In this document: piece after piece, positions 17,701-26,438 of the stretch | Layout of the letters: every line of letters begins with the position of its first letter | Position numbering within the stretch: position 1 is the first letter of the stretch | Assembly: GCF_021404545.1 (NCBI RefSeq) | Contig: NZ_JAAWWD010000015.1 | Location: 1-41,516 of the forward strand | Length of the DNA: 41,516 nt | Direction: 5' to 3' | Source: Aestuariivita sp. | Lineage (GTDB): Bacteria; Pseudomonadota; Alphaproteobacteria; Rhodobacterales; Rhodobacteraceae | Program-made: the position numbers and the translations under genes | Notes under the pieces: generated by a model | What the model was told of the DNA's origin: nothing | Databases searched by the model: none | Seen by the model: only the letters and a program-made list of their open reading frames with translations

Positions 17701-20700
17701 TTTCGACGATGACCTGCTTGCTGTTGAGCGCCTCAGGCGCGATCCAGGCTTCCAGCGCAAAACTGGAAGCCGGGTTGAACGCCGAGCCGTCCCGAACAAT
17801 CCCGCTATTGCCTCCATCGAGGCGGAGTGCGGCCCCCTGGCGGGAGGCAAGTGCTACATGGCTCCAGCCCTTGAGAATGCGGTTCGAGGCCAATACCAGA
17901 TCGTTGCGCCCAGCATAGGGCACGTCGAAAGCCCCGTCTTTGTCCCAGCTGGACGTGACCGGATTGGTCAGCGTGGCGTCGAATTCCGGACCCGTGGCCG
18001 CGGAATTCATGATCGTGGTCCCTTGTCCCTCCGCAAGGTTCCAGCGGATACCAAGCAATGTGTCATTGTCCGGGAACCCTGCGGCGACCGTGCGCTGCAC
18101 CTGGGTTGTGCTCAGCGCGCGCTGCCAGAACGCCAGGCCGTTCAACGTGGCGTTGGTTATCCCGGCCCCAGTCTTGCTGCCCAGCAGCACCGTGCCAAGC
18201 GGATCGCTAAAGGTGTTGTCGGCCTCAAGCGTCACCGGCTCTGCGTCATCGACAAACAGGGCAAGATCGACCTTCTTGTCGCCTGTCTTCGTCACGGTCA
18301 GCGTGATGCAGGACCATACCTTGGACGGCAGCGCGTTCTGACTGTTTAGTTTGGCGGCGCCATTGAGGAACGAAAACTCGACCTTGCCGGAGGTTGTGAC
18401 GGCAAGGGACAGGAATTCGCCTCCACCGCGCACCGCTGAGATGGTGGCAAGCGTTCCGGAGGCCGAACTGTCATTGCGTCGCACATAAAGTTGCAGCGTC
18501 AGATCCGGCCCGTCGAAGTTATAGGACGAGGTGACAAAGGTCGATTTGCCCATGTTCAGGCCCGGGCCGCGCTTTGCCCCGATCATGTATTGCAGCGGCA
18601 GGTCGGGATTGTCGCGATTGCCGCTGACATTATAGCTGAGCGCGCGCGACATCAGATCACCGCGAGCCGACTCATGATCCAGCCAGCCCTCAACCGTCAT
18701 ATCCGAGCTGATCGCCATTTCTTCGGACGGAGAGAATGCCTTGTCGACATTGATCGACACATAGTTTGAGGCCCCGGCATTCAGCGCGAGGCTGAATCTC
18801 GGGGCTACCCGCATCCAGCCGCCATTCACACCCGGCGCAAGAACCGGCGCTTTGGCGCCAGAATAGCTGTCGGTATCGATCAGCCGACCCACACCGCCAT
18901 CGCTGGGCGGATCGACGATGACTGCACCGAACAGGGTCGATGCGACAATGTCGTGGGTCTTGCCGCCAAACTCATAGCTGGCGCCCTGGATCGCTGCGGC
19001 TTGGGTCTTGGCCTGAGGGCCCAGCGTCGCACCGTCGCTGTTTTCCCCCAGATACAGGGCACGGACCAGTCCGGCATAGGCGAACGCGCCGCCGGGGGCC
19101 GCCTGTTGGATGTTGACGACATCTGCGCTCAGCCCGTCGGTCTGGGCATAGATGTGCTTGGCGATGTTGTCTTTGTACCCTTCGGGATAGGTGTAGCCGC
19201 CGCTCAGCCCGTTGAGCACCTCTGCAAAGGTGTCCTGTGCCCTTGGGACATTGGGCAGGGAAGCGCCCGCAACCTCAACGTTGCACCGATCGGGCGACGC
19301 GCCATTGCTCACGGTGATCGCGAAATCCGTGAGCGCATCCTGAACGAAAATCACCACATGGCTGACCTGATCGTCAGATCTCGTGGTCAGGACCGGCACG
19401 CCGTAGGCCCGTGTCCCGGGTGTCTCGACGGTGTCGTAGTCATATTCTGTCGATTTGCCCGTAAGCGTTTCAAGTACGCCGCGCGCCTTGCTCCGCACGT
19501 CTGGCCAGGTCTGCGTGATCACCTGTCCGGCATCCCAGTTGGTCGGGGTCGAGGACGCCAGTGTGAGCGAGACAAACCCATCGCCCGTCCCACTCGCCAC
19601 GGTGACCTCTCCGAGGTGCAACGGCATGGACGGGACCGACGTGAACAGAAAATAGCCCCCGCTATTGCTGGTCGCCGAGGGGACAAGCACGGCGGGACGG
19701 CTTGCGGTGTAGTCAAAATAGGGGTGCTTGCCATTGAGGATGTCGGAATCGTCTGGATTGTCCCCGGCCGCGCCATTCCAGATTTGCGAGAGTTGGTTGA
19801 TATCGCGCGGCAGACCGGACCATGTCTCGGTCCCGACCCCATCTGGTGCCGCCACCACGATATCGCAAAGCAGATCGGACACTTTGGACGTACGCACGGC
19901 AATCGCACTTTTGTTCATGTAAGTGCCGATCCGATGCGCAACGAAGTTCAAGAACCCCGCCTGAGTCTTGTCGGGTGCGGACATGACGCGGCGCGAGACC
20001 GGCGTCCAGTCGGCTGAAGGCCAGCCACGATAACTGGCGCGCTCGAACTCTTCGGCCGCAAAAGCAACGCGGCGTGCGCTGGCGGACCAGTCGGTTGTCC
20101 AGTCGGCATAGAATGTCGCGCGCGCCGACGCGGTGGAAAACTGCGCCACCGACAGGAGGTCATCCGCGCCCTTGTAATAAAGATGCAGCAGCGCGTCAGA
20201 ACCCTCGATCAGGCAGCTATCGGCCTGCGGTACGATGAAATCGGCCAGACCCGCGTAATAGGTCAACCCCATCTCGTCGATATGGAACGCTCCGCTCATG
20301 TTGCTGTCGACGGGGGAGGAGGACGGCTGGGGCTTGGGACCAAAGACCGTTGCGACGACTCCGCTTTCAGCGGTGTTCGGCGTGGTCGGAGGTGTCACGC
20401 TGTAATCGACACTGTTGCTGGGCAGATCGATGACCTCTGTCTGACCCGACTGGATCTGGATCGCGTTGAGGGCCCCCACAAACCCCGATGCCGCCGCGCC
20501 GATCTGACTGACCGGCGTGCCTGCGGGTTCGGCCTCGGCCTCGGCGTCGGTCAGGGGCACCGTCGAGCCGTTCACCGTCATGACGAACGGGTTCTTGCCT
20601 TTGCCCGTGTAGGTCACCCTGACCTCGGCCCAGGTGCCGGTGATCAGCACCGGGTGCAGGGTGCGCGCGCTGACCGCTTTGGTGCCATCGCCAAAGCCGA

Positions 20701-21889
20701 CCTCGATCTTGTCCCCGTCTACGATCCGCAGATACGGCGCGGCGGCGGTGGCCTTTTCCTCGGGATCGCCGCCAATCACATGGACCTGATCACCAAGAGC
20801 CGCGGGCGCCATCATCAACGCCATGCTGTAGGGTCCAGCGATGGCCAGCGGGTTGTCGGCGGCCTTGGCTGGGTTCAGCGCCAGGTAAGACACACCGTTG
20901 AACATCAGGTCGAACTCTGCGGGCACCAGATCGGTCGTGACGATATCGCCCGACAGATTGGCCATCACACCGGTCGTGCCAACTGCCGTGTCGATGGTGG
21001 CGGTCTGCACTGCGGCGCCGACGTCAACCGGCAATGTAATCATCACACGTGCCGCGCGCTTGACCCCGATGCTTGAGCCGTCGGGCTGAACCACTTTTTC
21101 ATGTTTGACATAGACCGCCGCGCGCGGCGCATAGGCCACCTTGAGAGGGGCCTCCCCTGCCTTCGGCAGCACCGAAAACGTGCTGTCGGGCTTGATGCGA
21201 TAGGCCTCGTCGATCGGCTTTCCCGTGACATCGAACAGACCGTTTTCGCTGGCTGGAAAGTTAAAGAGATTGATGCCAGTTCGCGCCGTATCCAGCGTCA
21301 GGAATTGCCATGCAAAACTGTCCCGCCCCGAGATCGGCAGCAGGACCACATCGAACTGACCGTCCTTGACAGCATCCACCATCGACAGCTCCAGCGCCGG
21401 TTCGAGAAACGGCACACCATCCGGATCGAGGTAATCCTGGGTGTCAGAGGCGTCGGCGGGAACGTCCTCCTTGTGGCTGCGGGAATAGCGCACCTCCCAA
21501 GCCGGGTTCAGGCTGTAGCTTTTTGTTTTCTGGTCTGTTCCCGACCGCTGGCTGAGCAGCCGAAACCGGTTGACATAGAGCGTCCCCCGTTCGGATTGTT
21601 GGACGATGCTGATGTATTTCTGATCCGTGACCACCCGAAAGGGCGCGGTACTGGCCACCATCGTGCTGGCATCCGACGCCACGGTAATCAGGCCCATGCC
21701 GACCTGACGTACCTGCTTGGGGAAGGCGACTTTGGTGAAGCCGGTCCAGTCGAGAGTGTCATCATCGACCTCGACATCCAGGCCCAGGACGTTGAAGTAG
21801 ATGTCGTTTGACTGACCCGATGCGACGCGGCCAAAGACAACCACGACCCCTTGAAAATTTACCGACACGAGCTGATCGAACTGGAACAT
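14768..21889 (-). CDS. giant multi-LamG protein with aerolysin-like C-terminal segment
   Basis: A 2373-residue protein, intact across 7.1 kb. ATG21889 is chosen because GGAGGGA lies upstream; the open frame extends 36 codons further without support. There is no signal peptide, no membrane helix and no RTX repeats. Concanavalin/LamG-like segments are visible at about 325-480 (AEVRVTYTGKGKNPF, NAIQI), 1030-1270 (MTVEGWLDHE, GLAFWQRAL), 1348-1540 (FALEAWIAPE, LRIWGRTLNTDEIAHV) and 1548-1656 (QIDDVRLFSTLLTGQQI). Residues ~1830-1930 are Ser/Thr/Gly-rich alternating strands. An amphipathic charged helix spans ~2025-2050 (KRSIEKEEQQIKAYYDQF). Residues ~2095-2170 (SYSETYTGASSLKIGAGAEI, then IESDFMLGNTWTMTATKTEA) read like the pore-forming strand module of the aerolysin/ETX-MTX2 family. 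It leads an operon with three small beta-rich proteins. A glycan-binding, possibly pore-forming, toxin or adhesin is inferred. Confidence 0.85.
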   Translation of the reverse strand: MFQFDQLVSVNFQGVVVVFGRVASGQSNDIYFNVLGLDVEVDDDTLDWTGFTKVAFPKQVRQVGMGLITVASDASTMVASTAPFRVVTDQKYISIVQQSERGTLYVNRFRLLSQRSGTDQKTKSYSLNPAWEVRYSRSHKEDVPADASDTQDYLDPDGVPFLEPALELSMVDAVKDGQFDVVLLPISGRDSFAWQFLTLDTARTGINLFNFPASENGLFDVTGKPIDEAYRIKPDSTFSVLPKAGEAPLKVAYAPRAAVYVKHEKVVQPDGSSIGVKRAARVMITLPVDVGAAVQTATIDTAVGTTGVMANLSGDIVTTDLVPAEFDLMFNGVSYLALNPAKAADNPLAIAGPYSMALMMAPAALGDQVHVIGGDPEEKATAAAPYLRIVDGDKIEVGFGDGTKAVSARTLHPVLITGTWAEVRVTYTGKGKNPFVMTVNGSTVPLTDAEAEAEPAGTPVSQIGAAASGFVGALNAIQIQSGQTEVIDLPSNSVDYSVTPPTTPNTAESGVVATVFGPKPQPSSSPVDSNMSGAFHIDEMGLTYYAGLADFIVPQADSCLIEGSDALLHLYYKGADDLLSVAQFSTASARATFYADWTTDWSASARRVAFAAEEFERASYRGWPSADWTPVSRRVMSAPDKTQAGFLNFVAHRIGTYMNKSAIAVRTSKVSDLLCDIVVAAPDGVGTETWSGLPRDINQLSQIWNGAAGDNPDDSDILNGKHPYFDYTASRPAVLVPSATSNSGGYFLFTSVPSMPLHLGEVTVASGTGDGFVSLTLASSTPTNWDAGQVITQTWPDVRSKARGVLETLTGKSTEYDYDTVETPGTRAYGVPVLTTRSDDQVSHVVIFVQDALTDFAITVSNGASPDRCNVEVAGASLPNVPRAQDTFAEVLNGLSGGYTYPEGYKDNIAKHIYAQTDGLSADVVNIQQAAPGGAFAYAGLVRALYLGENSDGATLGPQAKTQAAAIQGASYEFGGKTHDIVASTLFGAVIVDPPSDGGVGRLIDTDSYSGAKAPVLAPGVNGGWMRVAPRFSLALNAGASNYVSINVDKAFSPSEEMAISSDMTVEGWLDHESARGDLMSRALSYNVSGNRDNPDLPLQYMIGAKRGPGLNMGKSTFVTSSYNFDGPDLTLQLYVRRNDSSASGTLATISAVRGGGEFLSLAVTTSGKVEFSFLNGAAKLNSQNALPSKVWSCITLTVTKTGDKKVDLALFVDDAEPVTLEADNTFSDPLGTVLLGSKTGAGITNATLNGLAFWQRALSTTQVQRTVAAGFPDNDTLLGIRWNLAEGQGTTIMNSAATGPEFDATLTNPVTSSWDKDGAFDVPYAGRNDLVLASNRILKGWSHVALASRQGAALRLDGGNSGIVRDGSAFNPASSFALEAWIAPEALNSKQVIVEKPGSYTLAVNTIGQVVLTVHVSQESEYYQEPPTEFTYDIKSSLAAGETAYVAVNFTTGTVKQSPSESQLTTKYFVKSALFINGKLVQEENKESYTSQVQIQTKETPFFVGISGDETFQYKGVLSHLRIWGRTLNTDEIAHVYALRGLPADQGSLVAGWNFDEMSGKTANDLAENQAMELTSNQLWAIWQDVAEASIFVNGGDSLPVRMWPSDVGGYGDAQMTFGASRKDNKVDLPFKGQIDDVRLFSTLLTGQQIRESMNKPLTGTEDHLAAYWMIDAGSGEVVFDMTGRGNNGTLMPSTSPPTWAPSTAPIQNEGQYVINALGGQSDYYTEAIQGQPSVIEYAAAEKDAYGNIFSVMKRGYFFLTDVGNTVLGVGFKVGDLDTIFVGQVQSKPSIVGYIEGGPPIPSENQTLAYWSGDQGGPALSYSTVSKITYVESETKTWSFSASESSTFNGAFNIKGGIYQVFEGGFSFGIGGETNGKVVKNEVQGGLKFSISGDLGGTDSVAQSHSNTTNLTSSLTPAGTWEPEDKILNPVVGRRYIQNNIGIAMVKSATADLFMMALKGTQTPVGYTIVPNDQIPVDTNIIDFPINPKYIKNGTLDGKVGLVNDPDYPHANQERGSYFKPVEAYALKRSIEKEEQQIKAYYDQFSVNKYRLVGSLGRVKDKLKENDAYDFGNTRNQRSLYNTYVWTAAGGQSKEELSVANSYSETYTGASSLKIGAGAEIQAKIGTPVGGVYIESDFMLGNTWTMTATKTEATANGFRLLANVTPTDFLPAPKLGKGASGELVFKGYEATAAPGKVDAYRYMSFLLAPKAANFTALTQVVDPNWLNNSTTASANAMREALSDPTEPWRILYRTTYVSRVPAPFQPVKDDTNAPNITPPANLPSNAWLIAIIDDQISDDQPTPLEIGAAINVVLGDPQGGPGLLKDLIPWWADFYQSAQAYGTEDFVELAELRIDLLDYMVSKYEAEAYLES

Positions 21890-22038
21890 GCAAATGTCCC
21901 TCCATGGGCTGAATTGGCTTTTAGGCGGTTCTACCTTAAGGAGAACAGTACGGATCAACCGACCACCCCGCAACGTGGGTTTGAGGGCAAAGATCACCTA
22001 TGCGACAGAAGACCAGCCCAGCAGCCGCAGGTCGAGGG

Positions 22039-22053
22039 TTAACAATTCGTTAA
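22039..22053. promoter_or_regulatory. TTAAC-N5-GTTAA dyad in an AT-rich patch, possible operator or promoter
   Basis: TTAAC and GTTAA flank AATTC, about 150 bases upstream of the giant gene start. The surrounding 22037-22075 is the most AT-rich stretch of the gap, which makes it the best candidate promoter region for that operon. No -35/-10 pair can be assigned with confidence. Confidence 0.3.
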
Positions 22054-22481
22054 TAAATTCCACTGAATTTTGGGGGCGCGTCGACACGAGAGTCATGCGG
22101 CAAAGCGGCTTACCACAAGGGTAAATCCGCTCGCCCGCCCGGATGCGGTTCGGACGTGAATACTTCGATTTTCAGGATGCTTAGACAGAAGTTCAGGCGG
22201 TCGGCATTACACGCTCTGAGTGTCGCCTTGGCGACAAAACACGGATCTGCTGGGCGCAGAGATACACTCTGGCGCCGGATCCGATCCGGGGTGAGACGCC
22301 CTGCACCCAACACCAAGGGCAGTCCCGCCCCATGTCATATTATCGCCACAATTCCAGGTTGTGCAACCCGCGAAGTCGGCCCCTTGACTAAAGAGTACCT
22401 TTGACGCATCTCGCCCGGTATTGCTGGGGCCCACCATCCAGGTGCAGTCAATCTTGCATTGATGTTCGGGACGAACCGGAG

Positions 22482-22505
22482 CTTGGATCCAAGGCCTTGG
22501 CAAGG
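22482..22505. repeat. three overlapping short palindromes downstream of mtaB
   Basis: CTTGGATCCAAG (22482-22493), CCAAGGCCTTGG (22489-22500) and CCTTGGCAAGG (22495-22505) overlap one another. The loops are too short for stable RNA hairpins, so they may be a DNA-binding site or chance. Confidence 0.35.
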
Positions 22506-22548
22506 CACGCGGTAATCGGACCAGATGCGCGCAGAGCACACGTGCCGG

Positions 22549-23859
22549 TCAGACGGATGTTCTCACCGCAATCCGCGTCGCATCTCTCTGGTTGGACCTT
22601 ATGACAGATGCGATCAGCCGGTGGCCGTCGACACCGTCGATACGGGCGGTCACAATCTGTCCTTCCGGTTGCGCGTCGGCCAATGTGACTTCGGCAAATT
22701 GTTCGGTGCGGCCCATATGCGGGTTTTCCATCAACACCCGGTGGGAGTGCCCCACCTGTGCGGCAAGATGCCGGGCCACGGCCCGCTCTCCTGTCAGGCG
22801 CAGGCGTGCGGCACGCTCTTTGATCTTGCGCCCGTCCACCTGCGGCATCCGGGCGGCTGGAGTGCCCTGCCGGGGTGAGTAGGGAAAGACATGCAGCCAG
22901 GTCAGCCCGCACGCTTCCACCAGCTTCAGGGAGTTTTCGAAATGCGCGTCGGTCTCTGTCGGGAAGCCCGCAATGATATCGGCGCCAAAGGTCATCTCTG
23001 GGCGCAGTCGGCGCGCCTCCTCACAGAAGCGGATCGCATCGTCACGCAAATGGCGGCGTTTCATCCGTTTCAGGATCAGATCGTCACCATGTTGCAGCGA
23101 CAGGTGCAAATGCGGCATCAGGCGCGGCTCGGTCGCGATAGCCTCCATAAGGGCGTGGTCGACCTCGATCGAATCGATCGAGCTGATGCGCAGACGGGCC
23201 AGCTCGGGCACCAGCCTGAGGATCCGCATCACCAGATCGCCCAGGCGCGGCTCAGCCGGAAGATCCCCACCCCAGGACGTCAGATCAACGCCCGTAAGCA
23301 CCACCTCGTGATAGCCACGCGCGACCAGCCGCTTGATCTGGTCAACCACGACGCCCGCCGGAACGGAGCGGGAATTGCCCCGCCCGTAAGGGATGATGCA
23401 AAAGGTGCAGCGGTGATCGCAGCCATTCTGAACTTGAACATAGGCGCGGCTGCGGGTGCCGAACCCGTCGATCAGATGACCTGCGGTCTCGGTCACGGAC
23501 ATGATGTCATCGACTTGCACGGCCTCGGTCTCACCGATGAAATCCGCCGAAAGGCGCGCCCAGGTTTCAGGCCGCATCTTTTCAGAATTGCCGATGACCG
23601 CATCCACCTCAGCCATCGCCGCAAAGGTCTGGGGCTCGGTCTGGGCCGCACATCCGGTCACGATCAACCGGGCGCCCGGATTATCCCGGCGCAGTTTGCG
23701 GATTTCCTGACGCGCCTTGCGCACGGCCTCAGCGGTAACGGCGCAGGTATTGACCACGACGGCATTTTGCAGACCGGCCTCGGCCGTCAGTTCTTTCATC
23801 GCCTCGGTCTCATAGGCGTTCAACCGACAGCCCAGCGTGGTAAAGCGGGGCGCGCTCAT
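22549..23859 (-). CDS. mtaB: tRNA t6A37 methylthiotransferase MtaB
   Basis: A 436-residue radical-SAM methylthiotransferase that converts t6A37 to ms2t6A37 in ANN-decoding tRNAs. The N-terminal MTTase domain carries the three Cys of the auxiliary [4Fe-4S] cluster (Cys11 in [10 protein letters not shown], Cys39 in NTCAV, Cys70 in TGCAAQ). The radical-SAM motif CDHRCTFC supplies Cys147, 151 and 154, followed by [13 protein letters not shown]-terminal TRAM-like segment ([16 protein letters not shown]) completes the family order. CRLNAYE rather than CQMN distinguishes MtaB from MiaB. Its ATG overlaps the dapF stop, a gene pair common in Rhodobacterales. It is ordinary housekeeping sequence, intact. 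Confidence 0.95.
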   Translation of the reverse strand: MSAPRFTTLGCRLNAYETEAMKELTAEAGLQNAVVVNTCAVTAEAVRKARQEIRKLRRDNPGARLIVTGCAAQTEPQTFAAMAEVDAVIGNSEKMRPETWARLSADFIGETEAVQVDDIMSVTETAGHLIDGFGTRSRAYVQVQNGCDHRCTFCIIPYGRGNSRSVPAGVVVDQIKRLVARGYHEVVLTGVDLTSWGGDLPAEPRLGDLVMRILRLVPELARLRISSIDSIEVDHALMEAIATEPRLMPHLHLSLQHGDDLILKRMKRRHLRDDAIRFCEEARRLRPEMTFGADIIAGFPTETDAHFENSLKLVEACGLTWLHVFPYSPRQGTPAARMPQVDGRKIKERAARLRLTGERAVARHLAAQVGHSHRVLMENPHMGRTEQFAEVTLADAQPEGQIVTARIDGVDGHRLIASVIRSNQRDATRIAVRTSV

Positions 23860-24689
23860 ACCATGCCCCCCAGAAACGCAGGCGTCAGGGTGCCGCTAAA
23901 GACATGGGTGGTCGGCCCGGTCATCCAGACGCCGTCCGTGGCCCAATCAACATTCAGCACCCCGCCATCCAGATCAATCCGCACACGGCGACCCGTCAGA
24001 CCCCGACGTGACGCGGCGACAGCGACGGCGCAGGAGGATGAACCGGATGCCAGTGTGATGCCCACCCCACGCTCCCACACCCGCATGCGGATGCGATCCG
24101 GCCCCGTGATTTGTGCGATTTGCACATTGGTGCGCTCAGGATACAAGGGGTGACGCTCATAGCGGGGACCAAACTGCTCCAGCGGGATTGCTTCGGCATC
24201 ATCTACAAAGAAGGTGCAATGCGGGTTGCCCATGCCCGTCGCGGTTGGCCCGCCTTCGATGGGCAGATGCAACGTGTCGACCTCCTCGGCCAACGGGACC
24301 TCATGCCAACCGAGCTGCGGCTGACCCATGTTCACGGATGTGAGCCCGCCACCGGCATCGCGCGCATAAAGATCGCCACGATCGGTTGTCAGATGCAGGG
24401 CACGTTTGCCCCCTTCATCCATGAGATAACGCGCGATACAGCGGGTCGCGTTCCCACAGGCAGCCGATGTCGATCCATCCACATTGTAGAATGTCAAATG
24501 CGCATCGCCTGAGCCGCGTGCAATCATCGCAAGCTGATCGAACCCAACACCACGGTGCCGATCCCCCAGGGCCCTTGCAAGCTCGGCCGACATCATCGCC
24601 GCGTGCGTACGGGTGTCGATCACGACAAAGTCGTTGCCCAGCCCATGCATCTTCATAAAGGGCAGTCCGGTGTCGCGCGCATCAGCCAT
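23856..24689 (-). CDS. dapF: diaminopimelate epimerase
   Basis: A 277-residue epimerase interconverting LL- and meso-diaminopimelate for lysine and peptidoglycan synthesis. Family motifs are [15 protein letters not shown] at the N-terminus, the first catalytic Cys78 in [18 protein letters not shown], and [19 protein letters not shown] near the C-terminus. In the family the last motif normally reads (A)CGSG(A/S)C, with the first Cys acting as second catalytic base. Here that position is Ser216 and only the later Cys220 remains. ATG24698 in the same frame is a possible alternative start; a TTG further upstream is less likely. It overlaps mtaB by four bases and precedes it in the operon. Confidence 0.93.
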   Translation of the reverse strand: MADARDTGLPFMKMHGLGNDFVVIDTRTHAAMMSAELARALGDRHRGVGFDQLAMIARGSGDAHLTFYNVDGSTSAACGNATRCIARYLMDEGGKRALHLTTDRGDLYARDAGGGLTSVNMGQPQLGWHEVPLAEEVDTLHLPIEGGPTATGMGNPHCTFFVDDAEAIPLEQFGPRYERHPLYPERTNVQIAQITGPDRIRMRVWERGVGITLASGSSSCAVAVAASRRGLTGRRVRIDLDGGVLNVDWATDGVWMTGPTTHVFSGTLTPAFLGGMV

Positions 24690-24831
24690 TGGGCGCATAT
24701 AGACGCGCCCGCGCCGCAAATCCAGCCTGCTGCGGGCGAAATGGCCCGAATTGGGGCTTGACCGCTCTCCCCCGCTTTCTTAGTTAGGCCGCCGAGCAGG
24801 GTCGATCGTCCTGCCCTGCGATCTAAGTGGT

Positions 24832-24851
24832 TGAACCCGCATCCGGGTTCA
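24832..24851. promoter_or_regulatory. 8-bp perfect hairpin between dapF and tRNA-Lys
   Basis: TGAACCCG (24832-24839) pairs exactly with CGGGTTCA (24844-24851) around a CATC loop. It lies about 140 bases upstream of dapF and about 50 bases before the tRNA gene. No T-run follows on either strand. It may be a regulatory or processing hairpin in the tRNA leader. Confidence 0.35.
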
Positions 24852-24899
24852 GCGTACAGAGCGCAAACCGGAGGCCCCTTTGAGTCGCCGGAACAGAGT

Positions 24900-24975
24900 G
24901 GGCCGTTAGCTCAGTTGGTAGAGCAACTGACTTTTAATCAGTGGGTCGCAGGTTCGAATCCTGCACGGCTCACCA
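24900..24975 (+). tRNA. tRNA-Lys (anticodon UUU)
   Basis: A 76-base cloverleaf. The acceptor stem is GGGCCGT (24900-24906) with ACGGCTC (24965-24971), including one G-U pair. The D-arm is GCTC/GAGC, and the anticodon stem ACTGA/TCAGT surrounds loop CTTTTAA with anticodon TTT. The variable loop is GGGTC, and the T-arm GCAGG/CCTGC has loop TTCGAAT. The discriminator A is followed by an encoded CCA. All expected pairs form. It decodes AAA and AAG lysine codons. The sequence beyond its 3' end changes composition, so it could once have served as an integration site, but no second copy of the 3' end is seen in the window. Confidence 0.97.
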
Positions 24976-25673
24976 CTGAAATCAAATGTGACGACTCGTG
25001 ATGTTTGAACATTCTAGTCATGTTTTTGGTCATTATGGTCACTAAGTTTGGTCTTTCGCCGGTTTCAGTGTGTTGGCTCGCGGAAATGCCTAGCAAAAGC
25101 CAGCAAGTGCGCAATCGCCTCTAGCCTGCCATTGACCAAGGGTACACATCGCTGAGATGGCGCCTGTCGATCCTGCCATTCGCTGCGACTGGAAAATCTT
25201 GGCGAAAGCGAAATCACAGTCTGCGGACTTTGCTGCCTTACGGCAACGCTGTTGGACAGTCCGCTCTTGGAGTTTCGCTGACCTCCATAGCTAAACATTT
25301 GCTTGTATCGCAAACCGAAACGCCATGTCGCTTTGGCATCAAGCTCTGGTCTACAAGCTAATCGATGCGAAACAATTGACGAATACCGTTGTACCTGCGC
25401 ACCGCCCTTCGGGTTCATACTCTGGTTAATCACGCAATGGCGCTCTGTTTGGAATCTGCGCCTAACGCTCTCAAAACAAGTCCTGACGATTGACGGTCCG
25501 TGCTCTCCAAGTGACGCCGTTTAGAGCGCGGCCACGCCGTTGGAAATCGCGAGCTGCACCGGGTGAGACACAAAACGTAACGCGAACGGATCTTTCCTGA
25601 ACCATCGAGACCGGGGATAATCGGGTCATGCTCGCTTCGCGCGTGCACTGCTGCGGATCAGAAAGAGAGGACC
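24976..25673. other. about 700 bp of lower-GC sequence after tRNA-Lys, no convincing gene
   Basis: The GC content is visibly lower than that of the flanking genes and codon-like periodicity is absent. A minus-strand open frame at 25065-25433 and shorter plus-strand frames exist but show no recognisable domains and no good Shine-Dalgarno. Inverted segments occur (GCGGAC near 25214 and GTCCGC near 25256, TGCC/GGCA between them), so a structured repeat or mobile-element remnant is possible. The last 100 bases should include the promoter for the two-component operon at 25674. Confidence 0.45.
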
Positions 25674-26438
25674 ATGGGTCCGAGATCGAACGTTATCGAC
25701 TTGTTGGAACTCGGCATGACAACGAGAAAGCAACGTATTCTCCTTGTCGAGGATGACGCGCCTATCGCCGAATTGGTGGCCGCCTCTCTAGAACGTGCCG
25801 GTTTCACGGTCCGTATCGCTGGAGATGTTGACAGCGCGCGTACCCTGATGGTCCGGGATCGTCCGAACCTGGTCGTTCTGGATCTGATGCTGCCCGGGGA
25901 AAGCGGTCTGGACTTCGCGCAGACATTGACCGGGGATCCGCTGAGACCGCCGATCATCATGCTGACCGCTTTGGGCGAATTGAGTGATCGACTGGCGGGG
26001 TTCTCCGCCGGGGCCGACGATTACCTGAGCAAGCCCTTCAGTAGTGAAGAGCTTATAGCGCGTATCCACGCTGTCTTGCGGCGCGTCTCGTCCTCGGCAC
26101 CCGTTGCGCCGGATATGCTTCTCATGTTCGAGGGCTGGGCAATGGATCTCCGTCGTCGGACCCTGAACGACCCCGATGATGTCGAGATTGTCCTGACCAG
26201 TGCGGAGTTCGATGTGTTGGCGACGCTTTGTGTTTCCGCCGGCAAGGTCCTTTCGCGCGATGAGATCGTAATGCAATCGCAAGGGCGCCGGGTGGAGCCC
26301 TATGACCGAAGTGTCGATACCCTGATCAGTCGGCTACGCCAGAAGATCGAAGGCGATGCCGTCAAGCCAACCATGATCCGAACCGTGCGTAACGGCGGTT
26401 ACGTCTTCACGCCGCGCGTTTCGAAGGTCGAAAAATGA
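25674..26438 (+). CDS. OmpR/PhoB-type response regulator
   Basis: A 254-residue two-component regulator. The receiver domain (~20-140) has the acidic pocket Asp27/Asp28 (VEDD), phospho-acceptor Asp70 (VVLDLMLPGESG), Thr98 (MLTA) and Lys120 (SKPF). The winged-helix DNA-binding domain (~155-250) ends in the family pattern DRSVDTLISRLRQKIEGD then IRTVRNGGYVF. ATG25674 has AGAGAGG five bases upstream and is preferred over ATG25716. The gene overlaps the histidine kinase start by four bases (ATGA), so the pair is co-expressed. The neighbours (a membrane peptide, a broken exported protein, a broken RND and MipA set) suggest an envelope-related regulon, by position only. Confidence 0.93.
   Translation: MGPRSNVIDLLELGMTTRKQRILLVEDDAPIAELVAASLERAGFTVRIAGDVDSARTLMVRDRPNLVVLDLMLPGESGLDFAQTLTGDPLRPPIIMLTALGELSDRLAGFSAGADDYLSKPFSSEELIARIHAVLRRVSSSAPVAPDMLLMFEGWAMDLRRRTLNDPDDVEIVLTSAEFDVLATLCVSAGKVLSRDEIVMQSQGRRVEPYDRSVDTLISRLRQKIEGDAVKPTMIRTVRNGGYVFTPRVSKVEK

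Larger units (their letters stand above)
21890..22548. other. 659-bp intergenic region upstream of the giant-protein operon
   Basis: No credible gene is present. The minus-strand open frame at 22207-22539 is Cys-, Trp- and Pro-rich, has no Shine-Dalgarno and matches nothing known. The region must hold the promoter of the giant-protein operon, probably in the AT-rich patch 22037-22075, and the mtaB transcript end. A short hairpin (TGTCGCC/GGCGACA, 22221-22236) and overlapping palindromes (22482-22505) are also present. Confidence 0.5.

Noticed and set aside
17282-20017. Several 350-codon plus-strand frames inside the giant gene
   Set aside because: They show antisense shadow composition and no ribosome-binding sites, and the minus-strand frame is continuous with LamG-like motifs.
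22207-22539. Cys/Trp-rich 110-codon minus-strand ORF
   Set aside because: It has no Shine-Dalgarno, no signal peptide, an unusual composition and no recognisable motif. It probably reflects non-coding sequence.
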